Origin: Candidatus Gugararchaeum adminiculabundum
GTDB lineage: Archaea > Micrarchaeota > Micrarchaeia > Burarchaeales > Gugararchaeaceae
Direction of reading: 5' to 3'
Length of the DNA: 64,000 nt
NCBI GenBank assembly: GCA_902384795.1
Contig: CABMDC010000017.1
Coordinates: 1 to 64,000, forward strand
Within the stretch, counting starts at the first letter, position 1, and the number at the start of each line of letters is the position of its first letter. Of this stretch, positions 44,888 through 54,507 are shown one piece after another. Position numbers and translations under genes: made by a program. A model generated the notes under the pieces. It saw only the letters and a program-made list of their open reading frames with translations, ran no database searches and was not told where the DNA came from.

Positions 44888-46471
44888 CTAATTGCGCTTG
44901 AATAAGCGCAGGAAAACTATTCCTGCCAAAATTGAGGCAAGCAAAACAACTGCTATTATAGGAAGAGTTGAACTATTGGAAATTCCACCCAGCAGGCGGT
45001 AGGAGATTTTCAATTCCTCTATGGGATATTTGCCTGCTGGCAGAAGCAGCCCGGGGCGGCCGTCTTTTGGCTCCAGGCGCTGGAAGTGATCCGAAGAGCT
45101 GAGAATCTGCGAATCCTTTGGAAGGAGCACCGTGAGGTCGGAAGTGTCGAACTGGGTTTCATTCTGAGCTGAAAGCGAGGCCAGGTCAAAAACCCAGGCA
45201 TCTCCTTGCTTTTTTGCATGGTTTGAAAGGTTCATGTCAATGGAAACTGCTGTCTCGTTTTCATTCATCCATATTTTGGCAGAGAGTGACTCCAGGCTCA
45301 CCGGGCTCCTTAGTTCTGAAGCGGACATGAGCCGCAGGAGCGTGTCCAGGTTCCTGACCCCGCTCATGTTTCCTGTGAGCTCCATTTTTTCATCCTTCAA
45401 GGTTAGCTCTGCGAAAAGCGATGAATAGCTGAGCTGAGCTGCGGGAGTGGGAGGGGCGGAGATTAGCGAATCAAAGGAAGCGCTTGCCCCTTGCTCTGTG
45501 GTGGAAAAATTAAATGAGATGAGGTCAAAGGAGACCTTGCTATAGTAGTCCTTGTCCCGCTTTCCCAGGAAAAGCTCGCGCAACTGGCTCGAATAGGAAT
45601 TGCTTGGGAACCCGAGGCCTGCCTCAAAATCATCCTGCCTGAGCGCCTGCGCGAAATAGTCGCTGGCATTGGCCCAGGTCAGGTTTGCGCTGATAAGAAA
45701 CTGATCGCCTTCCTGCACCGCTAGGCTGTTGATCCTGAATCGCGCGCTGGTTTCAATTTTAGTGGACTCGTTTAATGCTTCTGCAAATGCCCTGTTCAGG
45801 GAGTCTTCTGCCGAGGAAAGCACTGAGCTGTTTGACTGGTATTCCGCTATCTGTTTTGAAAATGAGTGGAGATCGTCTGCGCATTTGGGGGTGCAGTTGG
45901 ACGAGCAGTTGGATGAGCAGTTGAAATAATCGGCTTGCGCATAGCAGCCCGAGGAGCAGTTGTAAACGCATTCGGCTTCGCAATTTTTGAGGTATAGGTT
46001 TTTTGGAAAGCCGAAACCCGCAGAGATCAGCTGGTCTTTGCCAGAGGCGCGGGAATTGATTTGCATTAGCAACCCGGCGTAATCCTCGAAAATTAGCCGG
46101 TAGGCTGCGGGGTAAATGAGCGAAGCGCGGAATTTGGTTGCCTCCGAACCTGAGATGTTGTTTTGAATGCTTAGCAGGGCATAGGCTTGGGTATCCCCGG
46201 TTTCAAGGCCGTCCATGGAACCGTGGAAAGTGATTTCAGAAAGGGAATTCGCGGCATTTATTTCGAGCGAGAAATTCGCGGGCAAGGAGGCGCTGGGGGC
46301 GGTCGAGTAGAAGGAATATTCCGCTGAGCCGTCCTCGTTCAGCTGGACCGTGGTGAGCGTGCCATCTGCTGAAACAAAAACTGAGAATATTAGGGCGAGG
46401 GAAATTGAAACGAAAAAAAGAAACGAAAAAAAGGATGGAAATTGAAGCTTCATGCAAACTGCCCCGCGCAA
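44888..46471 (-). CDS. Secreted Cys-rich protein with signal peptide and C-terminal TM anchor
   Basis: FFSFLFFVSISLALIFSVFVSA; CEAECVYNCSSGCYAQADYFNCSSNCSSNCTPKC; TLPIIAVVLLASILAGIVFL. Confidence 0.72.
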   Translation of the reverse strand: MRGAVCMKLQFPSFFSFLFFVSISLALIFSVFVSADGTLTTVQLNEDGSAEYSFYSTAPSASLPANFSLEINAANSLSEITFHGSMDGLETGDTQAYALLSIQNNISGSEATKFRASLIYPAAYRLIFEDYAGLLMQINSRASGKDQLISAGFGFPKNLYLKNCEAECVYNCSSGCYAQADYFNCSSNCSSNCTPKCADDLHSFSKQIAEYQSNSSVLSSAEDSLNRAFAEALNESTKIETSARFRINSLAVQEGDQFLISANLTWANASDYFAQALRQDDFEAGLGFPSNSYSSQLRELFLGKRDKDYYSKVSFDLISFNFSTTEQGASASFDSLISAPPTPAAQLSYSSLFAELTLKDEKMELTGNMSGVRNLDTLLRLMSASELRSPVSLESLSAKIWMNENETAVSIDMNLSNHAKKQGDAWVFDLASLSAQNETQFDTSDLTVLLPKDSQILSSSDHFQRLEPKDGRPGLLLPAGKYPIEELKISYRLLGGISNSSTLPIIAVVLLASILAGIVFLRLFKRN

Positions 46472-46474
46472 TTT

Positions 46475-47254
46475 TTACCGGATGTAGGAAAGGCCGGAAT
46501 CCTTGCCCAGTGATTCTGCGAGCTTTTCCTGCTTCTGGGTTTCCTGCTCCATTTTCTTCATGAACTCCTCGCTTTCCTTGGCGCGCGAAACTATCTTGTC
46601 CAAATTGACCTTGATGTCCAGCGCCTTGCAAAGGACTTCGAGCATCGCCTGCGCGGATTTCGCATCCACATAGCCGCCATGGGTCTCGCCCATGAGGCAC
46701 ACGCCCTGCATTTTCCTGAGCTTTCCGAGCCCTAGGAGCAGGCCTGCCGCTCCGATGATGGAGCCCTGGGACTGGCCGAAAACCACTCCGTATTTCTCGT
46801 GCTTTGGAATCAGTTCTTTGTGAGTGGCTGAACCGAGCACGCGGGGCTTTTCCAAAACAGTGCCCATGCCATAGCCTCCTAAAGTGTAAATGAAACTGCC
46901 GCCCTGGTGGTGGAAGAAATCAAGCATTGCGCCGCAGATTTCGTACTGCGCCTCGCTGGTGACTGCCTGCACATCGCCCACTAGGATGAGAAGGTCATTG
47001 CCGTTCTTCTTGGGATTTCTCCAGGCATAAAAACGGTTCTTGAGCATTCTGAGAGTGCCTTTCTTTTGCATGATCACCTGGTGAGGGAAAGAGGGCGAAT
47101 AGAGCTCTGCGACCTTTTCGGCTTTTAGTTCCTTGATCAGGTGATCTGCTGCGAGCTTGCCCACTAATCCGATGCCAGGCAGCCCTTCAATCAGAATCGG
47201 CTTCTTTAATTTCAGCTTCTTTTTGTGAAAAATGGTCGTGTGTTTCATAAGCAT
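46475..47254 (-). CDS. PAC2 family (proteasome assembly chaperone-like) protein
   Basis: LIEGLPGIGLVGKLAADHLIKELKAEKVAELYSPSFPHQVI; GGYGMG; GAAGLLLGLG. Confidence 0.9.
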   Translation of the reverse strand: MLMKHTTIFHKKKLKLKKPILIEGLPGIGLVGKLAADHLIKELKAEKVAELYSPSFPHQVIMQKKGTLRMLKNRFYAWRNPKKNGNDLLILVGDVQAVTSEAQYEICGAMLDFFHHQGGSFIYTLGGYGMGTVLEKPRVLGSATHKELIPKHEKYGVVFGQSQGSIIGAAGLLLGLGKLRKMQGVCLMGETHGGYVDAKSAQAMLEVLCKALDIKVNLDKIVSRAKESEEFMKKMEQETQKQEKLAESLGKDSGLSYIR

Positions 47255-47260
47255 AACCTG

Positions 47261-47407
47261 TTAGAGGCCCTTTGCCCTGCGCCTGTATTCCGAGTATTTA
47301 TCCTCGATGGAATATTTTGGAGGGTGCGCGGTCACTGTGGCTGCGCTGCAATGGGTTTGATTCAGCGTGTATTTAAAACACACCGAACATTTGCGTAGGT
47401 GCTTCAT
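47261..47407 (-). CDS. nop10: H/ACA RNP protein Nop10, 48 aa (not in supplied ORF track)
   Basis: Hand translation MKHLRKCSVCFKYTLNQTHCSAATVTAHPPKYSIEDKYSEYRRRAKGL; ATGA overlap with aIF2-alpha stop. Confidence 0.93.
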   Translation of the reverse strand: MKHLRKCSVCFKYTLNQTHCSAATVTAHPPKYSIEDKYSEYRRRAKGL

Positions 47408-48174
47408 TTGCTCTCCTGTTCAACAGCGACTGTTCCCTTTGCGGGCGCGATTGTTTTTTCAACCTGCTCGAGAATTTGGGCAATCGCTTTCTCCGCTTTT
47501 TTGTAATCTTCCGCAGTCACTTCGATGGAATAGTGCGGCGCCCCGAAATAGTGGATCTTGGCTTCTGCGCCAGGAGTTTGCTTGTAGGAAGTGAGCGCGC
47601 TTCGCAAAAGGACCACTCCGTCCCCGCTGGGGACGCGGATGATGAATTTTCTCTTGATGCTTACATTGGAGTGCTTGATGTTGGTTGTTGCAGTTTCAAG
47701 AAGTGCCTTTCTCCATGCCTCACTCAGGTTGGTCTTGTCAAGCGCTGATACCCCTTTGTCGCTGAGCTCTTCCAGTGCCGCGTAGGGATGAGTGAATGCA
47801 GCCGAGAGTGAATTGATGACTTCCTGGGATTCCTGCTGCTTTCCAATCTTTTTTGCAGCTAGCTCGATTAATTTCTCGGCCCTGCGCGCGAGCCTGAAGT
47901 CCTCCATTTTCCTTTTCTTTTCAGAATCAGTCACGCGCTTGAGCGAAAGGTCAATCTGGTTCTTTTCCAGGTCCAAGCGATAGACAATGGCCACTAATTT
48001 TTGGCCTTCCTTTAGGAACTCGTGGATATTTTTTACCCAGCGCGGGGCGACTTCTGAAATGTGCAAAAATGCCTCCTTTCCCCCGTATTCGTCCAGGCCG
48101 CAGAACGCGCCGTAGGGGAGGATTTTTTTGACAGTAGCCAAAACGTAGTCGTTCTGCTTTGGCGTGCCTTCCAT
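47404..48174 (-). CDS. Translation initiation factor aIF2 subunit alpha
   Basis: GAFCGLDEYGGKEAFLHISEVAPRWVKNIHEFLKEGQKLVAIVYRLD; ATG at 48174. Confidence 0.95.
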   Translation of the reverse strand: MEGTPKQNDYVLATVKKILPYGAFCGLDEYGGKEAFLHISEVAPRWVKNIHEFLKEGQKLVAIVYRLDLEKNQIDLSLKRVTDSEKKRKMEDFRLARRAEKLIELAAKKIGKQQESQEVINSLSAAFTHPYAALEELSDKGVSALDKTNLSEAWRKALLETATTNIKHSNVSIKRKFIIRVPSGDGVVLLRSALTSYKQTPGAEAKIHYFGAPHYSIEVTAEDYKKAEKAIAQILEQVEKTIAPAKGTVAVEQESK

Positions 48175-48176
48175 TT

Positions 48177-48335
48177 TCAGAGCACCTTTGTTACTTTTCC
48201 TGACACCCTGGCGCGCGAGCCGGTTGGCTTTGCCAGGACCGCCTTGCAGCTGCTGCAGTGCACTGTGCGCGAGGCGTTGCCGAAAATATTCTGCTCGTTT
48301 CCGCACTCGCATTTTACCTTCAAAAATTTGCTCAT
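48177..48335 (-). CDS. Ribosomal protein S27e, 52 aa (not in supplied ORF track)
   Basis: Hand translation MSKFLKVKCECGNEQNIFGNASRTVHCSSCKAVLAKPTGSRARVSGKVTKVL. Confidence 0.95.
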   Translation of the reverse strand: MSKFLKVKCECGNEQNIFGNASRTVHCSSCKAVLAKPTGSRARVSGKVTKVL

Positions 48336-48364
48336 AAGTTCACATCCATTTTCATTCAGCTAAC

Positions 48365-48646
48365 TTAAGCCTTGATTTCGATTTTCTTCTTTGTTCTGGA
48401 ACCAACAACCAGTTCGTGCTTCTTTTTGCATTCCTTGCAGGTGAGCATCACTTTCTGGCGCTTGCCCTGCTTTCGCACGGATTTTTCACCTGCAACTTTT
48501 CCTCCGTAGCCCGTGAGTTTCCGTTCGTGCTTCCTCTGACCCATGGCCAGGGCGCGGGCCTTGCCCTTGCTCGCCACCTTTGCAGTATGAACCGTGTGCT
48601 TGTTGCACTTGGGGCAATGCTTGTTCACTTCTTTCGGGAATTTCAT
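48365..48646 (-). CDS. Ribosomal protein L44e
   Basis: MKFPKEVNKHCPKCNKHTVHTAKVASKGKARALAMGQRKHERKLTGYGGK. Confidence 0.95.
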   Translation of the reverse strand: MKFPKEVNKHCPKCNKHTVHTAKVASKGKARALAMGQRKHERKLTGYGGKVAGEKSVRKQGKRQKVMLTCKECKKKHELVVGSRTKKKIEIKA

Positions 48647-49212
48647 TGTATCACTTCCGCAATTTTTTGCCTTAACATGACTTCGGCTTCAGTTTCCGGA
48701 AGCAGGGCGTTTTCACCCTGCTTGAACGGACCATACTCGCGCGCATCCACGCCCACAAAGCGCGGGATGTCTGCGAGCAGCTTGAGCCTGAGTTTCCTGT
48801 CATTTCCCCCGTTTGAGCCCGAACCGTTGCCGTTTCCGCCGTTTCCGTTGGCGGGCCTTGCGGCTAAAAGGTGCTCTAGCACCATTTTTTGGTCGTTCAA
48901 AATCGAAAGGACTGACTTGAAAAGCTTCTCCTCGTTCTCAGCCATTTTCTGGGGCGATGCGCCTGTGCGCGATGCCCTTAAAGCCATTAGAAGAATTTTT
49001 TCCTCTCTCCTTTCATATATGTCGCGAAGTATTTTTAAAGTGTTCTCGTATTCGCGGGCGAGCTCGAGGGTGAAATCGGACTTCAATTTGCCCTGGGTTT
49101 CCTTGAGCGCGGTCTCGACCGAGGGGTAGAAATCGTCCGGCAGCTGGGTCGGCAGGGAACTATCGCGCTCCAGGCGCTGGATTTTCCGCAACTCGTCGTA
49201 TGTTATGTCCAT
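48643..49212 (-). CDS. GINS complex subunit (Gins15/51-like) with Gly/Asn linker
   Basis: DDFYPSVETALKE..; linker NGNGGNGNGSGSNGGN; C-terminal LLADIPRFVGVDAREYGPFKQGENALLP; next to priS. Confidence 0.85.
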   Translation of the reverse strand: MDITYDELRKIQRLERDSSLPTQLPDDFYPSVETALKETQGKLKSDFTLELAREYENTLKILRDIYERREEKILLMALRASRTGASPQKMAENEEKLFKSVLSILNDQKMVLEHLLAARPANGNGGNGNGSGSNGGNDRKLRLKLLADIPRFVGVDAREYGPFKQGENALLPETEAEVMLRQKIAEVIQ

Positions 49213-49237
49213 AATCGCACCGAATCGAACTTATTCG

Positions 49238-50374
49238 CTAATCGGAGAGTAATGCGGCTTTCTTGCACAGCAGATACATGGCAGCGTGCAATGGAAGCTC
49301 GCGCTTCTCAGCCTTGAATGGGCCGAATTCCTCCTCCCGCGACAGGAATTTGGGCGCTTCAACTATATTAAGCGTTACAGTTTCCGAGGAGGAGAATGCC
49401 AGGGCGTCTTTTCTTGGGTCGAAGGACTGGAGCTGGGAAAGCGGGAAGGTTTTGGCGACCCAGCCGGAATCGCCGTGGAGCGAGTCTGCCATGCGAATTA
49501 GTTTGCTGGTGTCAATTGTTACGTTTTGGTCTATCTGGTCGCCCATGTGGACTCCGACCTTTTTGCCGAGATCGCCCCATACGGTTTCCTTATTGGCAAT
49601 TCTCACCTTGTCCCAGTTTCCTTCCTTTACCCCCTGGGTGAAAAGCGGGAATTTCTTTTTCTGTACTTCTTTTGGAAGATGGGCAATGTTTGCAGGGTCG
49701 ATGGCAAATCTGGCGATTCTGCCGCCCCAGCCAGGGTCTGTGGGTTTTGGGCCCATGTTTTGCAGCTGGCGCTTAACCCGGTCGTTTTCCATCCAGCTTT
49801 TTTCCTTTGCCCTGAAGAAATTTTCAATTGATAGGCCTGTGCCGCCGATGTAATCCACCAAATCGCGGCGGGCCTCGCGGTCAAGCTGCTTTACTTTTTC
49901 GGATTCAACTCTAACGTGAAAGCCGCGGTTGCCTGAGAAATTGACTGAAATTTCATTGGAAGAGAAGCCGAAATCTGGCATTAGGAATTCCTCTATGAGC
50001 TTGATGGCTTCGGATTTGGTTTTGCCAAAGCAGGTGTCGCAAATCCAGCCTTTTGCATGATTGGGGCATTCGTCTGCGTCCAGATCAAAAACCAAATCTC
50101 CGCCGAGCCAGTTTTTCCTGGGCATGGGCCTTCCTGTGGGGAATTCATAGTAGGCAATGGAATGGGAAATGAAAAATGGCGCGTTCATTACCAGGTATTT
50201 CCTGAGGTCTGCCTTGGTTGGAAAGGCGGCATGGCGGGTTTCAATTTTCCTTTCCCAGGAACCGAAACCGAATTCACGCTGGCCGATGGAAGAAGGGCCC
50301 ACCTCGGACTGGGCAGTATAGAAGTCTGCGAATTTCCTTCGCACGAATTCCACTGTCCGTTCCAAATCAGTCAC
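49238..50374 (-). CDS. priS: DNA primase small (catalytic) subunit
   Basis: DLVFDLDADEC, ISVNFSGNRGFHVRV, SLHGDSGWVAK. Confidence 0.95.
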   Translation of the reverse strand: MTDLERTVEFVRRKFADFYTAQSEVGPSSIGQREFGFGSWERKIETRHAAFPTKADLRKYLVMNAPFFISHSIAYYEFPTGRPMPRKNWLGGDLVFDLDADECPNHAKGWICDTCFGKTKSEAIKLIEEFLMPDFGFSSNEISVNFSGNRGFHVRVESEKVKQLDREARRDLVDYIGGTGLSIENFFRAKEKSWMENDRVKRQLQNMGPKPTDPGWGGRIARFAIDPANIAHLPKEVQKKKFPLFTQGVKEGNWDKVRIANKETVWGDLGKKVGVHMGDQIDQNVTIDTSKLIRMADSLHGDSGWVAKTFPLSQLQSFDPRKDALAFSSSETVTLNIVEAPKFLSREEEFGPFKAEKRELPLHAAMYLLCKKAALLSD

Positions 50375-51411
50375 TGGATTTCACCCTGCTCCTGGTCGCG
50401 CTTTTGATTCGCATCGCGCTCGCGCCTGTCCCTTTCAACTTTCTTCCCGTGGTATGCTGCCTTGAATTGCAAGGGATTTTTTGTGCCGCATTCGGCAACG
50501 CACAGGCCATAGCTGTCAATGGAATCGCAATTAGGGACGGAGTAAGTTTTCTTCACTAGATAGTCAATCTGATAGCGCGTGGTCTCCTCATTGTAATCCG
50601 GAGCGTCCTTGAAAATTGCCGCTATTTCTTCGGGCTTTACGCCTGCTTTAAGTAAATAGGTGGCAAGGAACCAGCGCGCCGTGTGCGGCAAATTTTCGTG
50701 CATGTGCATGTCCTGCAAAAGCTTGACTATGCAGGGCGGGAAATTCTCGCTGGGAATTTTTGTGATTACCACTGATTCTTCGCGCGGGAGGAGCTTGTCG
50801 ATTTCCTTTGCTGCCTTTAGAATTTCCTGCGGGTAGTCTGTTTTGGGAATTTTCAATGGAAGCGAGTTTTGAATCTGGATTTTGATTGCCTCTTCCGCAA
50901 TCCTGCAGACCTTGTGCCAGGTGAGGGAGCGCACAAATCCTCCTGAAACATTTTGGTTGATGAGCTTGTAGTCAACTGAGCGCGGGGCGAAACGCAAATA
51001 CTCAAAAACCGGGACATCGGCGATGAAATCCGGCTTTTCAGAAACTATTTTTGCATGGATTCCGAGCCCGCCTAGAACCAGGAGCGAGTCCTGGAGGCCG
51101 GATGATTCGCGCAAAGAAGATTCAAGGAGAGAAGAGGCGCGCTTTGCCTCTGCGATTGCGTACCTATTAATGTGGAACCTGCTGAATTGGGAAATTATCA
51201 TGCGCGCGACTGCATAGCTGTAGACCAGCTCTTTTGCATCAAGCACTACCGCCTGCTTGGGAATTTCGCCCTTGAGAAGTGCGGAAAGAATGCGCTTTTG
51301 GCCGAGCTCGATTAATGGCGGGGAGATTTGTGGCTTGTTTACGGAAACAAAGGCTTTTGCTTCGCTAGTGAAGGGGTATTTTGCGCATAAATTTAGATTG
51401 TAATCGACCAT
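50371..51411 (-). CDS. priL: DNA primase large subunit
   Basis: FPPCIVKLLQDMHMHENLPHTARWFLATYLLKAGVKPEEI...; Cys positions; ATGA overlap with priS. Confidence 0.92.
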   Translation of the reverse strand: MVDYNLNLCAKYPFTSEAKAFVSVNKPQISPPLIELGQKRILSALLKGEIPKQAVVLDAKELVYSYAVARMIISQFSRFHINRYAIAEAKRASSLLESSLRESSGLQDSLLVLGGLGIHAKIVSEKPDFIADVPVFEYLRFAPRSVDYKLINQNVSGGFVRSLTWHKVCRIAEEAIKIQIQNSLPLKIPKTDYPQEILKAAKEIDKLLPREESVVITKIPSENFPPCIVKLLQDMHMHENLPHTARWFLATYLLKAGVKPEEIAAIFKDAPDYNEETTRYQIDYLVKKTYSVPNCDSIDSYGLCVAECGTKNPLQFKAAYHGKKVERDRRERDANQKRDQEQGEIQ

Positions 51412-51524
51412 GACTCCTCCCGCTAGGATATGGGTGAAATAAGTTAAAAGAGGATGCGGACACCTGGTAGAGAGAGTACTCCCTGGAAAAGGGTTATAAA
51501 CATAAAACGCCTAAAAATGGTAAC

Positions 51525-52409
51525 GTGTGGAAACGAAAAGAGATGCCTTCGGATACGAGGCAATCTCGGCAAATTGAGAAAGTTGCTGCTGTTTATGCGC
51601 GCGCGATGACTGCGTTCAATAGGTTTTTCCACAAAAACAGGCCTGTTTATGAAACTCCGGGGAGTAACAGTTTTTTTGAAAGAAATGAGGGTTTGAAGGT
51701 ATACGAGGCTTCGGCAGAACTCGTGAATTCGATTGCAAAGACAGCAATGAACGAGACAGAAATAAAGAAGAAACTTAGGGAGATTAGGGGGGGAGTAGTT
51801 AATGAGAAAGCTTTCCGGAGAATTATGGAAACCCATTTGCTTCCGTTAATCCGCGAGAAATACAAGAAAGCTAAATTTAATCAACATTTTATGGAGGAAC
51901 GGATCGTAGCTGGTCCGCAAAAAGAAGAACCAGGGTATGTGGAATCGACATGGATTACAGAACATACTGAAAAAAAATACAAATATGCAGATGAGGCGGA
52001 TTGCGGGCACGGTCTTGTGGAAGATGGGGTGGAGATTGTACCAGGACATTATGATGGAGAGATTTGGCATGATGGCATAGATCTGACACCCTATGAAGAA
52101 TTTAGATATCCGGCACTGTGGGGCGAAGAAAATAAAACCCGCCTGGTAATTCTTGTATTATACGTAAAGCAGGCACTTGGAGAAAATAGTGAGAGTGAAG
52201 TGAACTCAAAAATAAATGAAATTGAACAAAAGGAGAACCAACTTATTTCAAAAAAGGAGCAGATTGACAGTGAAATGAGAGCGTTGAGGAAAATGAGCTA
52301 TGCGCATCGTGAGTTTGGCGAGAAAATTCGGGGGATACGCGGGGAGATAGTAGAATTGAACCAAATGAAGGGCGGGTTTGAAAAAGCTGCGGAAGCGATT
52401 ATTTTTTAA
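51525..52409 (+). CDS. Hypothetical coiled-coil protein
   Basis: Long ORF with C-terminal EIEQKENQLISKKEQIDSEMRALRK. Confidence 0.6.
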   Translation: MWKRKEMPSDTRQSRQIEKVAAVYARAMTAFNRFFHKNRPVYETPGSNSFFERNEGLKVYEASAELVNSIAKTAMNETEIKKKLREIRGGVVNEKAFRRIMETHLLPLIREKYKKAKFNQHFMEERIVAGPQKEEPGYVESTWITEHTEKKYKYADEADCGHGLVEDGVEIVPGHYDGEIWHDGIDLTPYEEFRYPALWGEENKTRLVILVLYVKQALGENSESEVNSKINEIEQKENQLISKKEQIDSEMRALRKMSYAHREFGEKIRGIRGEIVELNQMKGGFEKAAEAIIF

Positions 52410-52965
52410 CCGAAGAATACTGCACGCCCTGCATGGATTTGGCAGTCACTTTGTAAGCGATGTCAAAGGAGATTAGCGAAAGGACCAGGATTGCGTTATT
52501 GGTGGCGATTGCCGCAATGATGGTGGCGACTTCCAGAAATAAACGGTTTTCAACTGCGTAGGCCAGAAATTTTGGGAAGCGAGAGGCTGGCTGTTCATCT
52601 GAGTAGGAAGCCAAGGAAAGGAAAACTAAGAGGATGAGCGGGGCTAGAGTGATTGCAGGCTGGGTTCCTGGCGCTGCTGTGAGATAGAAAAATAGGAATA
52701 GAACGATGAATGTTGCCAAACCGATGTAATGGAGAATGTGGTCGATTTTTCCAGCTGCAAAGACTCCGATTGTCAATGCTAAAAAGACTGGGAAAAGTTC
52801 AGCTCTTGTGGCAAGCCAGGCAAGGATGAATCCATAGCCCACTGCGAAAACTTCGGCTCCTTTCAGGTTCACGTGATTGTCCGCAAGCTCGTCAACTAGC
52901 TTCATGACGACTGCGCATACAACGCTTGCAAGCAGAATGTAGGACAGAGGTTCAGCCAAGCTCAT
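52399..52965 (-). CDS. Integral membrane protein, multi-TM
   Basis: Several hydrophobic segments. Confidence 0.65.
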   Translation of the reverse strand: MSLAEPLSYILLASVVCAVVMKLVDELADNHVNLKGAEVFAVGYGFILAWLATRAELFPVFLALTIGVFAAGKIDHILHYIGLATFIVLFLFFYLTAAPGTQPAITLAPLILLVFLSLASYSDEQPASRFPKFLAYAVENRLFLEVATIIAAIATNNAILVLSLISFDIAYKVTAKSMQGVQYSSVKK

Positions 52966-53881
52966 CCACCAATAACTTGTAAAGTTTCGGGAATTCTTTA
53001 ATGTAGTCCCCTTTCAATGTCGCGAGGGTAGCGCTTTCGCTTGCCTTTCCCCAGCTGATTCCTTCCTCTAATTTTGCGCCTGAAAGAGAGCCGTCTTTTT
53101 CATCGGATGAACAAATATTAATTGCATAATCGATTCCGCCGCGCAGCACGTTTACGCCCAGGGTGTAATGCTTGAAATAACCGCCACCAAGAATTATGGC
53201 TCCGACTTTCTTCTGATCGTGCAGGGTGTTGAATAAAGGCATCATGTCGGCAGTTGAATCAATGATTAGCTTGTGGTCCTGATTGAAAATTGCAAGCTGC
53301 AAGCCCAGCATGGAATCCTGGAATGCGGGGGAATAGACGCGCACATTTTTCTCTGCGCAGGCTGCCAGGAAGCTTTTGCCTTTTGGAAGGCGCTTGCCGA
53401 TTTCGTACAAGAAATCTGAGATGGAAAGTTTGCAGCCTTGCTTTGCCTCGTCTTTTTGTTTGTAAATGTCCTTGAAAATTTCCGTGATTTTCTTTTCGAA
53501 CAATGCGAAGTATTTCATTTCAACGTAAACCGCGCCCATTCTTCCAAACCCTTGCTTGTGGAGCTGGATGTCGTTGGCTGCGAATGTGCCTGCCACGTGC
53601 TTTCCGCCGTAGGATTCGATTAAATCATGGACCACTGTGGCGCCGCTGGTGACTACCGCGTCGGCTGCCCCGCGCTGGATGTAATCGATGAAAAGTTCGC
53701 GCATGCCATAGGCGATTGCCGGGCCGCTGAAGGAGAAGAATTTGAAGCATTCTTTGTCTGCGAGGATTTTCTTGGAAACAGCGAGAGTTTTGGCGAGCTT
53801 CTTTTTGTCAGCTGCGCTCACGGATTTGGGTAATGCTGCTGATTGAACGAACTCTGGTTTTGGCATAAAATCACAAATCAT
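52952..53881 (-). CDS. Deoxyhypusine synthase
   Basis: ADAVVTSGATVVHDLIESYGGKHVAG; VYSPAFQDSMLGLQLA; GAIILGGGYFKHYTLGVNVLRGGIDYAINI; GAKLEEGISWGK. Confidence 0.95.
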   Translation of the reverse strand: MICDFMPKPEFVQSAALPKSVSAADKKKLAKTLAVSKKILADKECFKFFSFSGPAIAYGMRELFIDYIQRGAADAVVTSGATVVHDLIESYGGKHVAGTFAANDIQLHKQGFGRMGAVYVEMKYFALFEKKITEIFKDIYKQKDEAKQGCKLSISDFLYEIGKRLPKGKSFLAACAEKNVRVYSPAFQDSMLGLQLAIFNQDHKLIIDSTADMMPLFNTLHDQKKVGAIILGGGYFKHYTLGVNVLRGGIDYAINICSSDEKDGSLSGAKLEEGISWGKASESATLATLKGDYIKEFPKLYKLLVDELG

Positions 53882-54131
53882 AGATGTTTTTACGATGACC
53901 TATCCGCTGGATTTGCACTGTATTGTCTGAATGATTTAAAAATACTATAACGCGATAATCGCCTATGCGCAATTTGTATTCTTCCCTGTCAACAAGGCGT
54001 TTGAAATAATGGGCAGGATTCTGGGCCGCTTGCTCAATCTTTTTGGTAATTTGAATGGCAACTGCTCTGTCTAGATTGCTGAATTCTCTTGCAGCCAGAG
54101 GAGACCATCTTAATTTCCATTTTAAATTCAT
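53871..54131 (-). CDS. RelE-family toxin
   Basis: WSPLAAREFSNLDRAVAIQITKKIEQ...YFKRLVDREEYKLRIGDYRVIVFLN. Confidence 0.88.
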   Translation of the reverse strand: MNLKWKLRWSPLAAREFSNLDRAVAIQITKKIEQAAQNPAHYFKRLVDREEYKLRIGDYRVIVFLNHSDNTVQIQRIGHRKNIYDL

Positions 54132-54186
54132 TGGGCAACAGTCGGTTTTTTTGCTTAATATACTTTGCGATTATCGTCGCTAGAAT

Positions 54187-54426
54187 TTATAGGCCGAGTT
54201 TTTTCTTTACATCCTCGTGGGAGATGAAACGCCCTGCCATTGTATCGAGCCGGGCATTTAGAAGACCGATTCTAAACTCTTGGGAATACTTGCCTTCATC
54301 GTCTCCTTCTGGCACTAGACTAAGAAATTTGTTGATTAGGTCGTCGTAAGTCTCTCTTCTTTCCTTCAGGCGGGAAAGCTTCTCCCGTGTTTTCGGGTTT
54401 AGCTGGATTGAAGTGTATTTAACCAT
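54187..54426 (-). CDS. Putative antitoxin (ribbon-helix-helix/VapB-like) partner of RelE
   Basis: KYTSIQLNPKTREKLSRLKERRETYDDLINKFL immediately upstream of relE. Confidence 0.75.
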   Translation of the reverse strand: MVKYTSIQLNPKTREKLSRLKERRETYDDLINKFLSLVPEGDDEGKYSQEFRIGLLNARLDTMAGRFISHEDVKKKLGL

Positions 54427-54507
54427 AGAACCACCATAGATGTTCTATAGATTGATGTATAAAAGGCTTTCTGGCAGCGAGAAAGAGTGAATAAAGAAAA
54501 GGAAAAA

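Noticed and set aside
47404-48312. Full-length 302-aa ORF for aIF2-alpha
   Set aside because: The first 46 residues are read antiframe over the S27e gene; the real start is ATG at 48174.
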